Source: Fistulifera solaris
Lineage: Eukaryota > Bacillariophyta > Bacillariophyceae > Naviculales > Stauroneidaceae
Assembly: GCA_030295235.1 (NCBI GenBank)
Contig: AP026167.1
Location: 248,001 to 312,000, forward strand
Length of the DNA: 64,000 bases
Reading direction: 5' to 3'
Numbering within the stretch: the first letter of the stretch is position 1; each line of letters begins with the position of its first letter. The position numbers were made by a program, and so were the translations under genes. The notes under the pieces are model-generated. The model was not told the DNA's origin. It did not search any database and was given only the letters and a program-made list of their open reading frames with translations. Below are positions 1-9,922 of the stretch, one piece after another.

Positions 1-1
1 T

Positions 2-1360
2 GTTTGGCTGTCGATACAGGGAAAAAATGGAATCGGAAAGAATAAGGATGGTCAATGTGCGGATGACACTATCGTGCGGGTTCCGCCGGGAACGGTAGTC
101 CGTGAATTGACCACGCAAAAGTTGGCTGGTGAATTGCGAACGCACGGAGAAAGACTGTTAGTTGCCAAAGGAGGGCGAGGTGGACGGGGAAATGCAGCTT
201 TCATGACACAGCGTCGGACGGCACCGAAATTAGCGGAACGAGGAGAACCGGGAGCATCGCGCTGGTTGAGTATTGAACTGCGGTTAGTGGCCGATGTTGG
301 CTTTTTGGGTATGCCGAACGCGGGAAAGTCTACTTTATTGGCGGCAGCTTCCGCCGCTCGGCCCAAAATTGCCAATTATCCGTTCACAACGATTGTTCCG
401 AATCTGGGAGTATGTGATGTCGGGGATGGGGCGGGCTTGGTGCTATGTGATATTCCGGGGCTGATTGAAGGAGCCTCAGAAGGTGCAGGTATGGGCGGTG
501 CCTTTTTACGACATGTGCAAAGATGTAAGGTTTTGTTACATGTAGTCGACGGGACATCGGAAGATCCGGTGCAGGATTTTATTACGATCAATAACGAATT
601 GAAGCAATACGACGATTTCCTGGCACAAAAACCACAGGTTGTTATTCTGAACAAAGTGGATGTTCCTGAAGTAAAGGAGAAAGAAGAAGAGTTGTTGCAA
701 AGCCTTCGTGAGGCAGCCGGACATTCTCGCGTGCTGCCCGTTTCAGCGGCCACCACCGAGAACGTTAGTCAACTCATGTCTCGGCTCAGTAAGTTTGTAG
801 CGGCGCAACCCAAGCCAGATTTACCACCGCTTCCGGAAGTAGATTTGTCCAAGGCGGGCTTGGAATATGATAGTGATGATTACGAAATCATTTCTGATCC
901 TGCCTATCCTGGACAATGGCGCATATCTGGACAGCACATTGAGCAAATTGCCAAAATGACACATTGGGAGTACCCAGAAGCAGTGGAACGTTTCGGCCGG
1001 CAGTTGGAAGCTTTGGGAATCAGCAGTGAATTATCCCGTCGAGGCGCCGAAGATGGAGATCTGATCATGATCGACAAGTACGATTTTGAATTTTCACCGA
1101 ATTTGACCAATCCTTACATTCCCCCCGAATTAATCGAGGCGGAAGAAATGTTTGCTTCGAAATCTCGAGCGGCTGTAAAGAATGACGAAGAGGACGACGC
1201 GCTCTGGAGGCCGTTCCAAGAGGGTGGATTTTTGGATGTCGACACCGAAGAATTAGTTGGGTTTGGGGATCTTGATGATTGGATGTTACTCGAAGACGAT
1301 GAGTTTGGCGATGACTATATTCCTGAAGAGGGTGATGAAGTATGGACATCTAATGAATAA
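2..1360 (+). CDS. obg: Obg-family GTPase (ObgC/CgtA type), 5' partial
   Basis: A ribosome-associated GTPase that acts in late assembly of the large ribosomal subunit; in algae and plants such proteins often serve plastid or mitochondrial ribosomes. The frame is open to the window edge (first codon at 2), so the start and any transit peptide are missing and 452 residues are visible. The glycine-rich Obg fold ends in GGRGGRGNAAF. The G domain has G1 NAGKST (near residue 104), G3 DIPGLIEGA (near 150), G4 NKVD (near 217) and G5 SAAT. An OCT-type C-terminal domain follows (about residues 285-366, with WRISGQHIEQIAKMTHW and DGDLIMIDKYDFEF). The last 85 residues are an acidic tail. The gene converges on the RsmB gene with only 31 bp between the stops. 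The frame is intact. The family call is firm; the target organelle is not visible. Confidence 0.95.
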   Translation, partial: VWLSIQGKNGIGKNKDGQCADDTIVRVPPGTVVRELTTQKLAGELRTHGERLLVAKGGRGGRGNAAFMTQRRTAPKLAERGEPGASRWLSIELRLVADVGFLGMPNAGKSTLLAAASAARPKIANYPFTTIVPNLGVCDVGDGAGLVLCDIPGLIEGASEGAGMGGAFLRHVQRCKVLLHVVDGTSEDPVQDFITINNELKQYDDFLAQKPQVVILNKVDVPEVKEKEEELLQSLREAAGHSRVLPVSAATTENVSQLMSRLSKFVAAQPKPDLPPLPEVDLSKAGLEYDSDDYEIISDPAYPGQWRISGQHIEQIAKMTHWEYPEAVERFGRQLEALGISSELSRRGAEDGDLIMIDKYDFEFSPNLTNPYIPPELIEAEEMFASKSRAAVKNDEEDDALWRPFQEGGFLDVDTEELVGFGDLDDWMLLEDDEFGDDYIPEEGDEVWTSNE

Positions 1361-1391
1361 AAGAGAGAACGTTGCGACTAGACTATATCTA

Positions 1392-2959
1392 TTACTCTAT
1401 CTTTCTTAGCTTGGCAACGAAAAAACCATCGCACTGGCCAACTTCATCTGTGTTTACACCCGGAATGACTCGAATAAATCCATCTCTATCAATGGCTTTG
1501 TCAAAGCCAGGAATGTCGCCCTCTTGGAACGGAATCACTTCAACTTTTGATCCTGTTTTCCGTTTCAATAATTGTTTCACTTGATTTTCACTTTCGTTTG
1601 GAAGCAAACTGCATGTGGCGTACACGAGGCAGCCGCCCAAATCCAAAAGATTGTCAATGGCGTGGCACGTAATGGCAAATTGTGTTTGAAGAAGATCTTC
1701 GTAGTTCGCGTCACGTCGCAGTACATCGGGTCGTTTACTGGCGGTTCCGGTAGCTGTACACGGAACGTCCGCCAAAATCCCCTGGATTTTTTCATCCGTC
1801 TGCCATTGGGAAGCGTCCGCAATATGAATGTCCCAGTCCATGTTCAGGCGTTCTCTATTTTCTTTCAAACGCTTGGAGCGTCGATTGGAAATTTCGACTG
1901 CCGTGACAGTGCCGAATCCGTAACTTGAAAGTTGAGCCGTTTTCCCACCTGGGGAAGCACACAGATCCACGACATGTTGCTCTCGAACGGACTCCTTTCT
2001 ACTCAGCTCCTGATAAAGAGCCATGGCAGGAATGGTTGCTGCTACATCTTGTAGCCACCAAATACCCTCCTCGTATCCGGGCCAATTCGAGATGGGCCCT
2101 GGCGGAGGATGATCGATACGAATGGATCCCTGTGGTAAGATGGTCGCATTGTCAAATGTCCCCGCAATGTCTTCCAGGACGTCCTTCGATTGTCCTGGAA
2201 TATACCCTTGACGGTGATACATCGTGGACTTTCCATCATCGATGCCTCCAAAATTTTGTGCGTCGCCTCTTCTCCCCAGGCTTTCTTCCATGCCTCAATT
2301 AACCATGGCGCTGCATTGTCTTCAACGCTACAGCATTCAGCCAACAACGTGGGACCTTCCCGCGACAATCGTCGCAATAAAGCATTTACAAATTTGATTC
2401 TCGTTTCGGAAATAGCTTTCCTATCTTTAAAATTCATGCGCAACACATCGACGGTTTCTTTGACGGCCGCATGCGCCGGAGTCTCCAAAAACAAAAGCTG
2501 GGCCGCCCCGACCATCAAGACAGTTTGCAACAAATACTCTTCTTTCGTGCGACGCTTGTGTTGCGTCTGACAATGTTCGAGAACCTTTTCGATTTGTCCC
2601 TTTCGTCGTTGTACGGTCGTTAAAAGTCTTCGACAAAAGGCCCGATCTCGCGTCGAAAGTGTGGCGAATTGAGGGTGACGCGAGAGTTGTTCGATGGGAT
2701 CCGATGATTTCTTGGACAGCAACGCATCCACGACGAGATAACGAGTAGATATTGTAGTTGTTTGGTGACTTTCGGTGCTCGATTGTACAATTGTCAAGGC
2801 ACGGGGATGCCGTACCGTAGGACTTTGAAGGAGACGAGGACGAGCGGCAAGAAGGTCGGCTGTATTGGAGAGTGAGAGAAATCCCTCCGAAATTGACGTT
2901 TGTAGAACAGTCAGGCACAGTACGCAAACGGCTCGCTTTGTAATGTGTGCAGAATGCAT
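1392..2959 (-). CDS. rsmB: RsmB/Sun-type 16S rRNA m5C methyltransferase, plastid-targeted, one frame break
   Basis: Predicted SAM-dependent rRNA cytosine-C5 methyltransferase of the RsmB (Fmu/Sun) family. The product starts at ATG 2959 with a hydrophobic signal (about residues 8-22) followed by ISEGFLSL, compatible with heterokont plastid import. A NusB-like RNA-binding domain (about 70-215) precedes the methyltransferase domain, which has SAM motif I DLCASPGGKT, catalytic motif IV PCTATGT and the second catalytic cysteine in VYATCSLLPNESEN. The frame changes near 2205-2207: the upstream frame reads through CITVK and the downstream frame resumes GYIPGQSKD. One base appears to be missing, most simply a G in a G3 run on the coding strand, giving 522 residues when corrected. 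An 11-nt GT-AG stretch sits there, but it is far too short for an intron. Function is confident; the break is probably a sequence error. Confidence 0.9.
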
Positions 2960-4902
2960 TCTGGCTTTTCCTTTTTTATGTTCTTGGCTGTTTTGATTCT
3001 CTGTTTCAATACCGATTTCTCCTCGTTATGTTCTTGGCTATTTTGCTTCTCTGCTTCGATATCAATAGTCTTTATAGAAGCTTCAGACTTTTATATCACA
3101 ATAACGCCGTGATGATGATGGTGGTGGTGATGACGATGATGATGAATTGGAATGTTTTCGCAGCCGAAAATGAAGGGTCATCAGACAAGAGTCGTTGCGG
3201 CATTCCATTTCTGTCCGTTTCGGTGAAGTTGCATTTTGCGTCAGTTTCGCACCGGAAACGTTACATAGGCTTTCTACTTTTTCGTATCAACATTCAAAAA
3301 ATTCGGCTTCCGTATTTTCCGTCCATCTGGCGACAGCCGGCGTAGTTTCCAAAACGTCATTTTTGGACTTCCACATACATAACAAAATATTCATGACTGG
3401 TGGGAACTAAAGCTCTACTAGCTATAAAGAGACCAGGGAAGAGAAGCTAGTCAAACGAATTTTGTATTACTGCATGTAATCGTCGGCTTCCCGCCTTGAG
3501 CGTTGGTCCAGCGACAATTGTGGATGACGAAGCAAGGCAGCGTGGCGAAGTCAAAGATGGGTTTCGATCGGCAGCCGTCGACGCGTAAGAGCTTTGCGGG
3601 AGAAAGGATACAGCGTGGAATCAATGTAGGCTCCTGAAAGCCAAGACAGATTGCAGAAAACTAAGGTAACATTACCTTGACTCTACTAGAAGTTTCAAAG
3701 AGAAGCCAAAGTCACAAGAGTTATGTCTCTATTAAAATAGTTAGCACCTCAGGAAACCTCGGAACCTAATTATTTATAGGATCGATAACACTCGACTCCG
3801 CTTAAGAATTCAACGTTGACTGTGGTGTAATCGGTCGATTGCCCTGTATGACCGACAAACCGAAGAATCCATGAGAAGAATGCCGATGCATTGTGGATTT
3901 TACCTGGAAAGATGAAAAGTGGAGCACTCCCTGCACGAACGTACCTTGCACGTCTCGGAATTGTCGGTGGGCTGTAATTTTGGCAAGCCATCTTCCAGTC
4001 GGGGTGGAATGTTCTGCTCCATGGACGTTCCGCAACAGTCCTGTCTTTGGTCCTCGAACGCATAAAATGGCCGACATGCGTCCAATATTTCTCGATAGAC
4101 ATCCAAGTGGATCTCGGACGCCATTCTGCAGCGTTGGTTTGCGAAGGATATGAAAAAGGTAGGTATGAAAAATAATGACAATGCGAACAAATCAAAGGAT
4201 GCGCCATTCCAGTTTCGAAATATCAAAAACGACGGGGAAATGTGAGCAGTGTGATGCGAGAAGGATGCCATGTACGTTGAAGTACGTCAACTTGCGCTGA
4301 AGACCATGTATGCTTTCGGCAGTTGGCAGTTGGTTCGTTTCTGATGAAAAGGAAAGGACAAGTCTTAAAATTTGAAATCGCGAAGGCTGCATTGAAGTTT
4401 CTCAGAAACGACAAGGTTGGTTTGACTTTCCAAAAGGATAGTCGTTTGAACGTCAGCAAACTCTCGTGCGCACTTCAACCGGCATTTGGTAGTTCGGTTC
4501 GCGTTTGGTGGATGGACAGATGGCTTTCGGAAACCGTGGCGCCAGCGTGGCAAATGGCACAATGGCCTTCAAGCCGGACTCCCTGTTGTATCTGAGTCAT
4601 GAGTCATGAGGGCGACGAACAAAAATATTCGTGACTCATTCCATCTGAGGAGTCAGTAGTCACTTGTGAGACGTGAACATGAAAATGACTCTTTGCACCG
4701 AAAAAGTTTCGATGATGACTCCTCCACCTTTGGGCCGACTTGAATGAGATGAGCTTTTAACAACAATAACTTCATGGTTCTCCAATAAATGCTTTTGGCG
4801 GTTGCACGTCAATCATACCGCGGAGACGACGTGACAGAGTCTGTTTTAGAAAGCCTCATCGTTCCGATAGAGCCTCACATTGCGTGAAGAACAAATCTCA
4901 CG
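2960..4902. other. Gene-poor stretch between RsmB and copine genes
   Basis: No reading frame here has a recognisable domain or paralogue. Short frames at 3195-3410 (+), 3770-4271 (-) and 4323-4595 (+) overlap each other in several phases and look like chance openings. The right half holds a group of AP-1/GCN4-like heptamers (TGASTCA at 4593, 4600 and 4632), which could belong to the copine promoter. The rest holds nothing I can name. Confidence 0.6.
4593..4638. promoter_or_regulatory. Cluster of three AP-1/GCN4-like (bZIP) heptamers
   Basis: TGAGTCA occurs at 4593-4599 and 4600-4606, directly abutting, and TGACTCA at 4632-4638. The heptamer is the classical bZIP dimer site. The group lies about 265 bp upstream of the copine start codon. 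Binding and function are inferred only from the motif; related but imperfect TGACTC steps follow at about 4685 and 4713. Confidence 0.35.
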
Positions 4903-7085
4903 ATGCTTCCGCAAAAAGTAATCAACCAAATGATGCTGAATCCCATGATGAAGCTCAAGCAATCCAAGGGTCAGGGAGGTCGCCGTGGGAAGCTAAAACG
5001 CCAGAACTCGCGCTTGGCATGGGATTCACGCATTACAGCGCCATCCATTAAACTGGATTTAGTGGTAGAATGCCGGCGATTGCCCAAGAAGGATAGTTTC
5101 AGTCAGGCGAACGCCTTTTGCGGAGTGTGGGAAGTACCGCCGGGTTTTCGATCCGAGGGTTCGAAAGGGGTTAGTAAATTACCCGCACGTCAGGAAAAAG
5201 AAATCGGTAGAACAGAAGTTGTACGAGAAAACAAAAATCCGAAATTCAGCACGACTTTTCGATTGGAATACCGATTCAACATTGAGCAGACGTATGTTGT
5301 GCGAGTCTACGACGAAGATTTGAGGTATGCATCTGATTTGAAAGAGCATGACTTTATTGGGGGATATGTTTTTACGTTGGGTGAATTGCTCGGAGCCAAT
5401 GGATGTTCTATAGCGCGTCCGCTGGAAAAAGGAAACGCATTTTTAATTTTGACGGGGGTCGAAATTCTCGAAACGAGGGAGGTACTGGAATTCCGATTCT
5501 CGGGACAGGGATTAGGTTTGCTGGAACGTAAAAACAAGGTGCAGGATGTACTGAAACAAATTGACAAAGTTCATCTGGCCAAGAATGCACTGAAAACGAT
5601 CGACAAAGTGAACGTTGCCAAGACCATGTTGGATTCTATCGATCACTTTGATCCTTACTTTACACTAGAGAAACTGAATACAGAAGATCAGACCTGGAAG
5701 GTAATATGGAAATCAGAAGTGATGAAAGACGATCAGGATCCATGCTGGAATGTTGCAAGGTTGCCGTTGCAGTTGTTATGCGGTGACGATCCCACGACCC
5801 CACTGAAAATAACTATTTGGGATTGGAATCGATTCACTCCAGGTACGTGAGTGTAATGAGTTGCACCCCCGCTTGGTCTTGTACTTGTTGCGCGTTCCTT
5901 CCTTCTAAATTGATACGCTCATTTTCTTCACCTCGATTGCAGATGAATTGGCTGGTTTTGTCGAAACTTCCGTGGACGAACTCGTCCACAAAGCAAAAGC
6001 GCGGTATACCCATGTTTGATGTCATGTTCGAAAAGCGAAAAATATTGGGCGGTACCAAGTTGAAAAAGGCTGGTTGTCTCAAAGTTCTCAAGGGTGCAAT
6101 TGTCGAAATTCCCAGTATGATGCAGTACGTGTCGGGTGGCTGTAAGATGGACTTGATTTTCGCCGTCGATTGCTCGTTTGGTAACGGGGAAGATATCCGG
6201 GAAGAAAACAATTATCATTTCCATACACATACGTGGCTCAATGGTAAGTGTGTCCTTGACTCTGCGTTTTCTGAGAAGGTTCGCATCTCATCCTTCAACC
6301 ATGCGTCCTCCATCGTGACAGATTACCAGGCCGCAATACTAAAAATTGCCAGTATCTATGATTCGTTCGACACGGCCAATCCTTTTACGCTGTGGGGTTA
6401 CGGAGGTCTGATCAACGGCGCCCAGCAACCCTACTTCATTATGGGAGAGAACCTAGCGAGCTCGGACGCGGTCGTGCAAGCGTACGACATTTTCTTTGCC
6501 CCCGACAATCCGTATTTTACCTTGGGACCTCGTGCCGAGATGCGACATGTGGTCCAAGCTGCCATGTATCGGGCAATCCGATCCAATCAGCAACATCACT
6601 GCTATACGACTCTCGTGATCCTATCGACGGGAGAAATCAGTGATTTACAGCAAACGATAGACTCGGTGTGTTCATCCGCAGAAGATGCGCCACTCTCTAT
6701 TGTTATCATTGGTGTGGGTGGAAAGAGTTTTAAGAATATTGAGAAGCTCATGGGCGACGAATCGGGTAAACTGCGGCATTCCAATGGTGTCCCGGTAGCG
6801 TTGGACGTAGTGCAGTTTGTGGTGTTTAACGACTACCATGGCAGTGCGAGTCGGTGTGCTGCCGCTGCCCTCCGTGATGTTCCCGAACAATTTGTGCAGC
6901 ACTTTTTGAATGCCGGCGTGAAACCCAAACCGCCCCAAGCTATGCCGGACTTTGAGGAACTAGTCAGTAAATCAGTGAAGCAAATGAAGAAGCTTAGAGA
7001 TGGCGGTAAGAAATCCAAAAAGAAGAAAGTTGTCGAGAAGCAGGAAGAAGAAGGGGACGATGATAAATCAATGGAGGCACTTTAG
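4903..7085 (+). CDS. Copine (two C2 domains plus vWA/copine domain), two introns, one frame break
   Basis: Calcium-dependent phospholipid-binding protein of the copine family, expected to move to membranes on Ca2+ signals. Exons are 4903-5842, 5943-6243 and 6322-7085. Intron 1 (100 nt) is GTACGT to TTGCAG; intron 2 (78 nt) is GTAAGT to GACAG. First C2 domain about residues 45-185; second C2 about 225-345, ending WDWNRFTP then DELAGFVETS across intron 1; copine/vWA domain about 375-590, with LIFAVDCSFGNG at the MIDAS strand and FTLWGYGG. A short internal duplication (IDKVHLAKNALK, IDKVNVAKTMLD) links the C2 domains. The C-terminus is lysine-rich (KKSKKKK). In exon 2 the frame jumps by one base in the A4 run at 5995-5998 (one base too many); corrected length 667 residues. 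Intron 2 is a multiple of three without stops, so its retention would insert 26 residues. Confidence 0.9.
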
Positions 7086-7290
7086 AGGCAGCGCCGAAGA
7101 GAGAACGATCTGTTGCATTCTTTTTCTTCACACCTTTATTTCATCAATAAGCCCTGCCGTCACTATCGTGCTAAAGTTAAAACTGTGATCATTTCATCGA
7201 GCGCACAACGAAAGACCTTTAGGTTTAACGAGTAAGACTCTAGCGTTTCTAGAATTCATTCTGGAGGGACCCATTTCAGTCGTGTTCCTA

Positions 7291-8177
7291 TTACAATTCG
7301 GCCGTTCCCACCATAGATCGTTCTACGACTATTTTATTCCAACAATCTTGAATGTAGGGAATGCTGGCAATTTCGACCAACCAAATCAAAAAGGTCCAAA
7401 AGGCCATCGTCACCAAAGGCACTTGGGGATTGCGATCGTACCACAAGGAAAAGGTCGCGTGCACAAAAAGAAGGGCGCCACGCAGGCTCGAACGGCTACG
7501 TACGCCACACTAAATAAATATTCAATCATCAGGTACAATTGTTGACTGAGCGGACCATTGCAACACTCCAATTGTTGTGCCGCAATTGCAATAAAGTACG
7601 CATTGTGAAACGGATTCGTCATTTCTCCCAAAAACATGCAAATAAAGGCCGACTGGTGTCCCGCACGATGAATCCGACACAAGGTCATGTACAATGTCGT
7701 GGCAATGTGATGCCCCAAGAACATAAGCGCATCGCCTTGAATGCCATCATCGCTCATCGTCCAATTCAACCACAATACATTGAGGAGACAGTCGTAGAGC
7801 ATATAGCCGGTACAGAATTGAAGCAGACACGTTGCGGCGTGTTGATAAAATGCCGGTGCTTCCGCGAGGGATTCACTCGGTCGATACCGATGAATGCGAA
7901 AGGTTTGCCACAGGGAAGGCACCAAGAGGGACGAATGCAGCATGGCGGGGACACTGGCGGATGCCGTCTTGGTGACAAAGGAAACGGCCGGCCATCCAAA
8001 GATGGTGACCATGACAAATTCGGCCAGAAAGCGGACGCCACTCAAAAAAAGGGCCGACGCCAGTGTCAAGGAAACATCGAGACCTCCTACGGAGATTCGT
8101 GGCAATGCGTCATCGATGTTGCACCACCATTGCAGTAAGCGCGGTTGCTGGCTGCTTTTATTAGCTGGTTGTGTCAT
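7291..8177 (-). CDS. TLC (TRAM-LAG1-CLN8) domain multi-pass membrane protein, one frame break
   Basis: Multi-pass membrane protein of the TLC superfamily, which includes ceramide synthases and lipid-regulating TLCD proteins; its substrate here is unknown. The start is ATG 8177 (the codon before it is GTG). At least six hydrophobic segments are seen. The family hallmark is in the middle: GHHIATTLYMTLCRIHRAGH, then GEMTNPFHN. The first frame stops early at 7410, but another frame continues with HATFSLWYDRN and a further hydrophobic helix (TMAFWTFLIWLVEIASI) to a TAA at 7291-7293. The switch falls in the A5 run at 7465-7469 (T5 on the coding strand), where one base seems to be missing; the corrected product has 295 residues. 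There is no LAG1 homeobox, so a TLCD4/TMEM56-like protein is more likely than ceramide synthase. Confidence 0.85.
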
Positions 8178-8240
8178 CACTTGTGCTTACAAAAAAGGAA
8201 AGGGAGTGAATTATTTATCAAAGGTATTATAAGAAGCAAT

Positions 8241-8266
8241 TTACTTGTACTTGTACTTGTACTTAG
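8241..8266. repeat. ACTTGT hexanucleotide microsatellite
   Basis: About four tandem copies of ACTTGT lie upstream of the TLC gene start, in the spacer between the TLC and RluA genes. Confidence 0.8.
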
Positions 8267-8302
8267 TAGACGAAAACGTTTCGTCTCATCTCATTCGCGT
8301 TG

Positions 8303-8305
<3 letters not shown>

Positions 8306-8338
<33 letters not shown>
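8306..8338. repeat. (GT)16 microsatellite
   Basis: An uninterrupted GT dinucleotide run of 33 nt lies in the same 321-bp spacer. The rest of the spacer shows nothing else; it should hold the TLC promoter and the RluA 3' end. Confidence 0.95.
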
Positions 8339-8339
<1 letters not shown>

Positions 8340-8498
8340 TGCGACGCGACGGCGGAGCAGGTGCGCCTTGTTTTACTTTTCTCAATACAGTGAGATCAAA
8401 ATCCGCGATTATTATAATGAGTACCGCGCCGACTTCCACCTGTGCATACAAAAAAATAATGAATGCGATCGATTATTTATCCCCGCGATATTCTCTGC

Positions 8499-9518
8499 TC
8501 ACCACTCGGGATCTTGCACAAACGTAACTTGCTCCTGGGTACGGGGATGAGGAAATGATAGTTGATACGCATGCAAATACAGTCGTTGGCGGTCCTCGTT
8601 TTCATTTCCATACAAAGTATCTCCCACAATTCCTCCAAAATGAGCCGCACAATGGACCCGCAATTGATGGGTGCGGCCCGTGATGGGTTTCAATTCCAAA
8701 TAATAATCGTCACTGTCAGCCACTTGTCGTCGTCGCCACAGCGTCGTGCATTCTTTGGCATCATCTTTGTCTGTCGAAATTTCCCATTTCAATCGTTCGT
8801 TTGGTGAAGGTTTCAAGGCATCGTGGATCGTTTGCCATTCCTCCTCTGTTGTCGTCACGGTCGTCGTCGGTAGTCGATGTACCTTGGCCCAGTATACTTT
8901 TGTTACAGAATAACGTTCTCGCCAAGCACGACACAAAGCCGCGGCCGCCAGTGACGTACGTCCCACCACCAAAACACCCGATGTAGCACAATCGAGTCGA
9001 TGCACAATATGCCAGGCCGTGGCAGTCGTCATCGGATACCATAAGCACAATTGTCCCACGACGGATTCTTCGGGAGTTGTAGCTTTCGGCAAGAGACGTC
9101 GCTGTGCTTTCGACAATCGTTGAAAGATGCGGGGCAAGAGTGTGATTGTGACATCTTCATTCTTGTTGTTCTCGGCGGTAAAGGTCGCCGCCCCGTACTT
9201 GGACCAATTTCGTTTCACAAACGATTGAAAGGGTTTCCATTTGTGCGGAAGACAGTTGGCATAATTGTCAACTTGTGATATTTGACATAAGAAGGTATCA
9301 ATCTCATCTTGGGGCTGTGTCAGGGTCTTGGCATAGTTACAAACGACGTGTTTCCAAGCTTGAGAGGCCGAATATTGGGGTTGTTGTTGTTGTTGTTGTG
9401 GCTCCGCATTTCCTGGAACGGTCCGTAAATGAGGTGGCTTGGCCACTACAACTATATCATCGTCTTCATATAAGATACGAATCCGTAATGGTAGTGGTAT
9501 ATGTGCTAAGGGAGACAT
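8499..9518 (-). CDS. RluA-family pseudouridine synthase
   Basis: Predicted RNA pseudouridine synthase (RluA/RluC/RluD/PUS5-9 group), isomerising uridine in rRNA or tRNA. It has 339 residues, is intact, and starts at ATG 9518. The amino end YEDDDIVVVAKPPHLRTVPG is the usual strand before the active-site domain. Motif II HRLDCATSGVLVVG (near residue 172) carries the catalytic Asp. Then come KVYWAKVHR (residues ~220) and ITGRTHQLRVHCAAHFGGIVGDTLYG (~285), the conserved RTHQIR block. A polyglutamine patch (~40-46) and a ~90-residue insert before motif II are not typical. No S4 domain and no clear targeting peptide are present. The target RNA cannot be deduced. Confidence 0.93.
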   Translation of the reverse strand: MSPLAHIPLPLRIRILYEDDDIVVVAKPPHLRTVPGNAEPQQQQQQPQYSASQAWKHVVCNYAKTLTQPQDEIDTFLCQISQVDNYANCLPHKWKPFQSFVKRNWSKYGAATFTAENNKNEDVTITLLPRIFQRLSKAQRRLLPKATTPEESVVGQLCLWYPMTTATAWHIVHRLDCATSGVLVVGRTSLAAAALCRAWRERYSVTKVYWAKVHRLPTTTVTTTEEEWQTIHDALKPSPNERLKWEISTDKDDAKECTTLWRRRQVADSDDYYLELKPITGRTHQLRVHCAAHFGGIVGDTLYGNENEDRQRLYLHAYQLSFPHPRTQEQVTFVQDPEW

Positions 9519-9922
9519 TTTATGCTGATGGATGATGTGAAATGGTCGGATCTAATTGTTGTAAAAAAAATACTCCGTAAACAAATAAAAAACGACGTGC
9601 GAAGAAAATTACCCGCCGTAAAGGTTTCTACAGTAGGGGTGGGGGAACTTCCGAAACGGTACTCAAAGCTCATAGCAGTTGAATTATTCTCAAGTTTCAA
9701 CAGCGAAAGTAAAATCTTCCTACTACGTAGCAAGTTTCGCTGACGGCGGGGTGGCGAATCTTGCCGCCGATCTTTCGTCGTCATCTCTCCTCTCAGAAGT
9801 AAAAGGTACGTAGTTACTACTACTCCGTATTAATTACTCCGAGTACTCCATACTTTTTTTGCAATCACAACACATAACAACACAACAACACAACCAAACA
9901 AAAAAAGAACAACAAACAAACC
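9519..9922. promoter_or_regulatory. Divergent intergenic region between the RluA and vWA genes
   Basis: 404 bp between two divergent start codons, so it should contain both promoters. The 9-mer TACTCCGTA, which recurs across the window, occurs twice (9571-9579 and 9820-9828), with a third related step (ATTACTCCGAGTACTCC) just after. The 50 bases before the vWA start codon are A/C-rich, as in a 5' leader. Confidence 0.5.

Noticed and set aside
2205-2216. 11-nt GT-AG segment in the RsmB gene as an intron
   Set aside because: Far below any spliceable length; a missing base explains the frame change better.
2947-3410. Open frames 2947-3345 and 3195-3410 on the plus strand
   Set aside because: Hydrophobic, low-complexity translations over a 5' leader; they overlap in two phases and have no family resemblance.
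3770-4271. Possible small spliced gene on the minus strand (MASEIHLDVYREIL...)
   Set aside because: The best splice would need a 41-nt intron (3904-3944), much shorter than the 65-174 nt introns of neighbours, and no domain or paralogue supports it.
8306-8338. GT repeat as a regulatory Z-DNA element
   Set aside because: A simple microsatellite is sufficient; nothing in the sequence supports a function.
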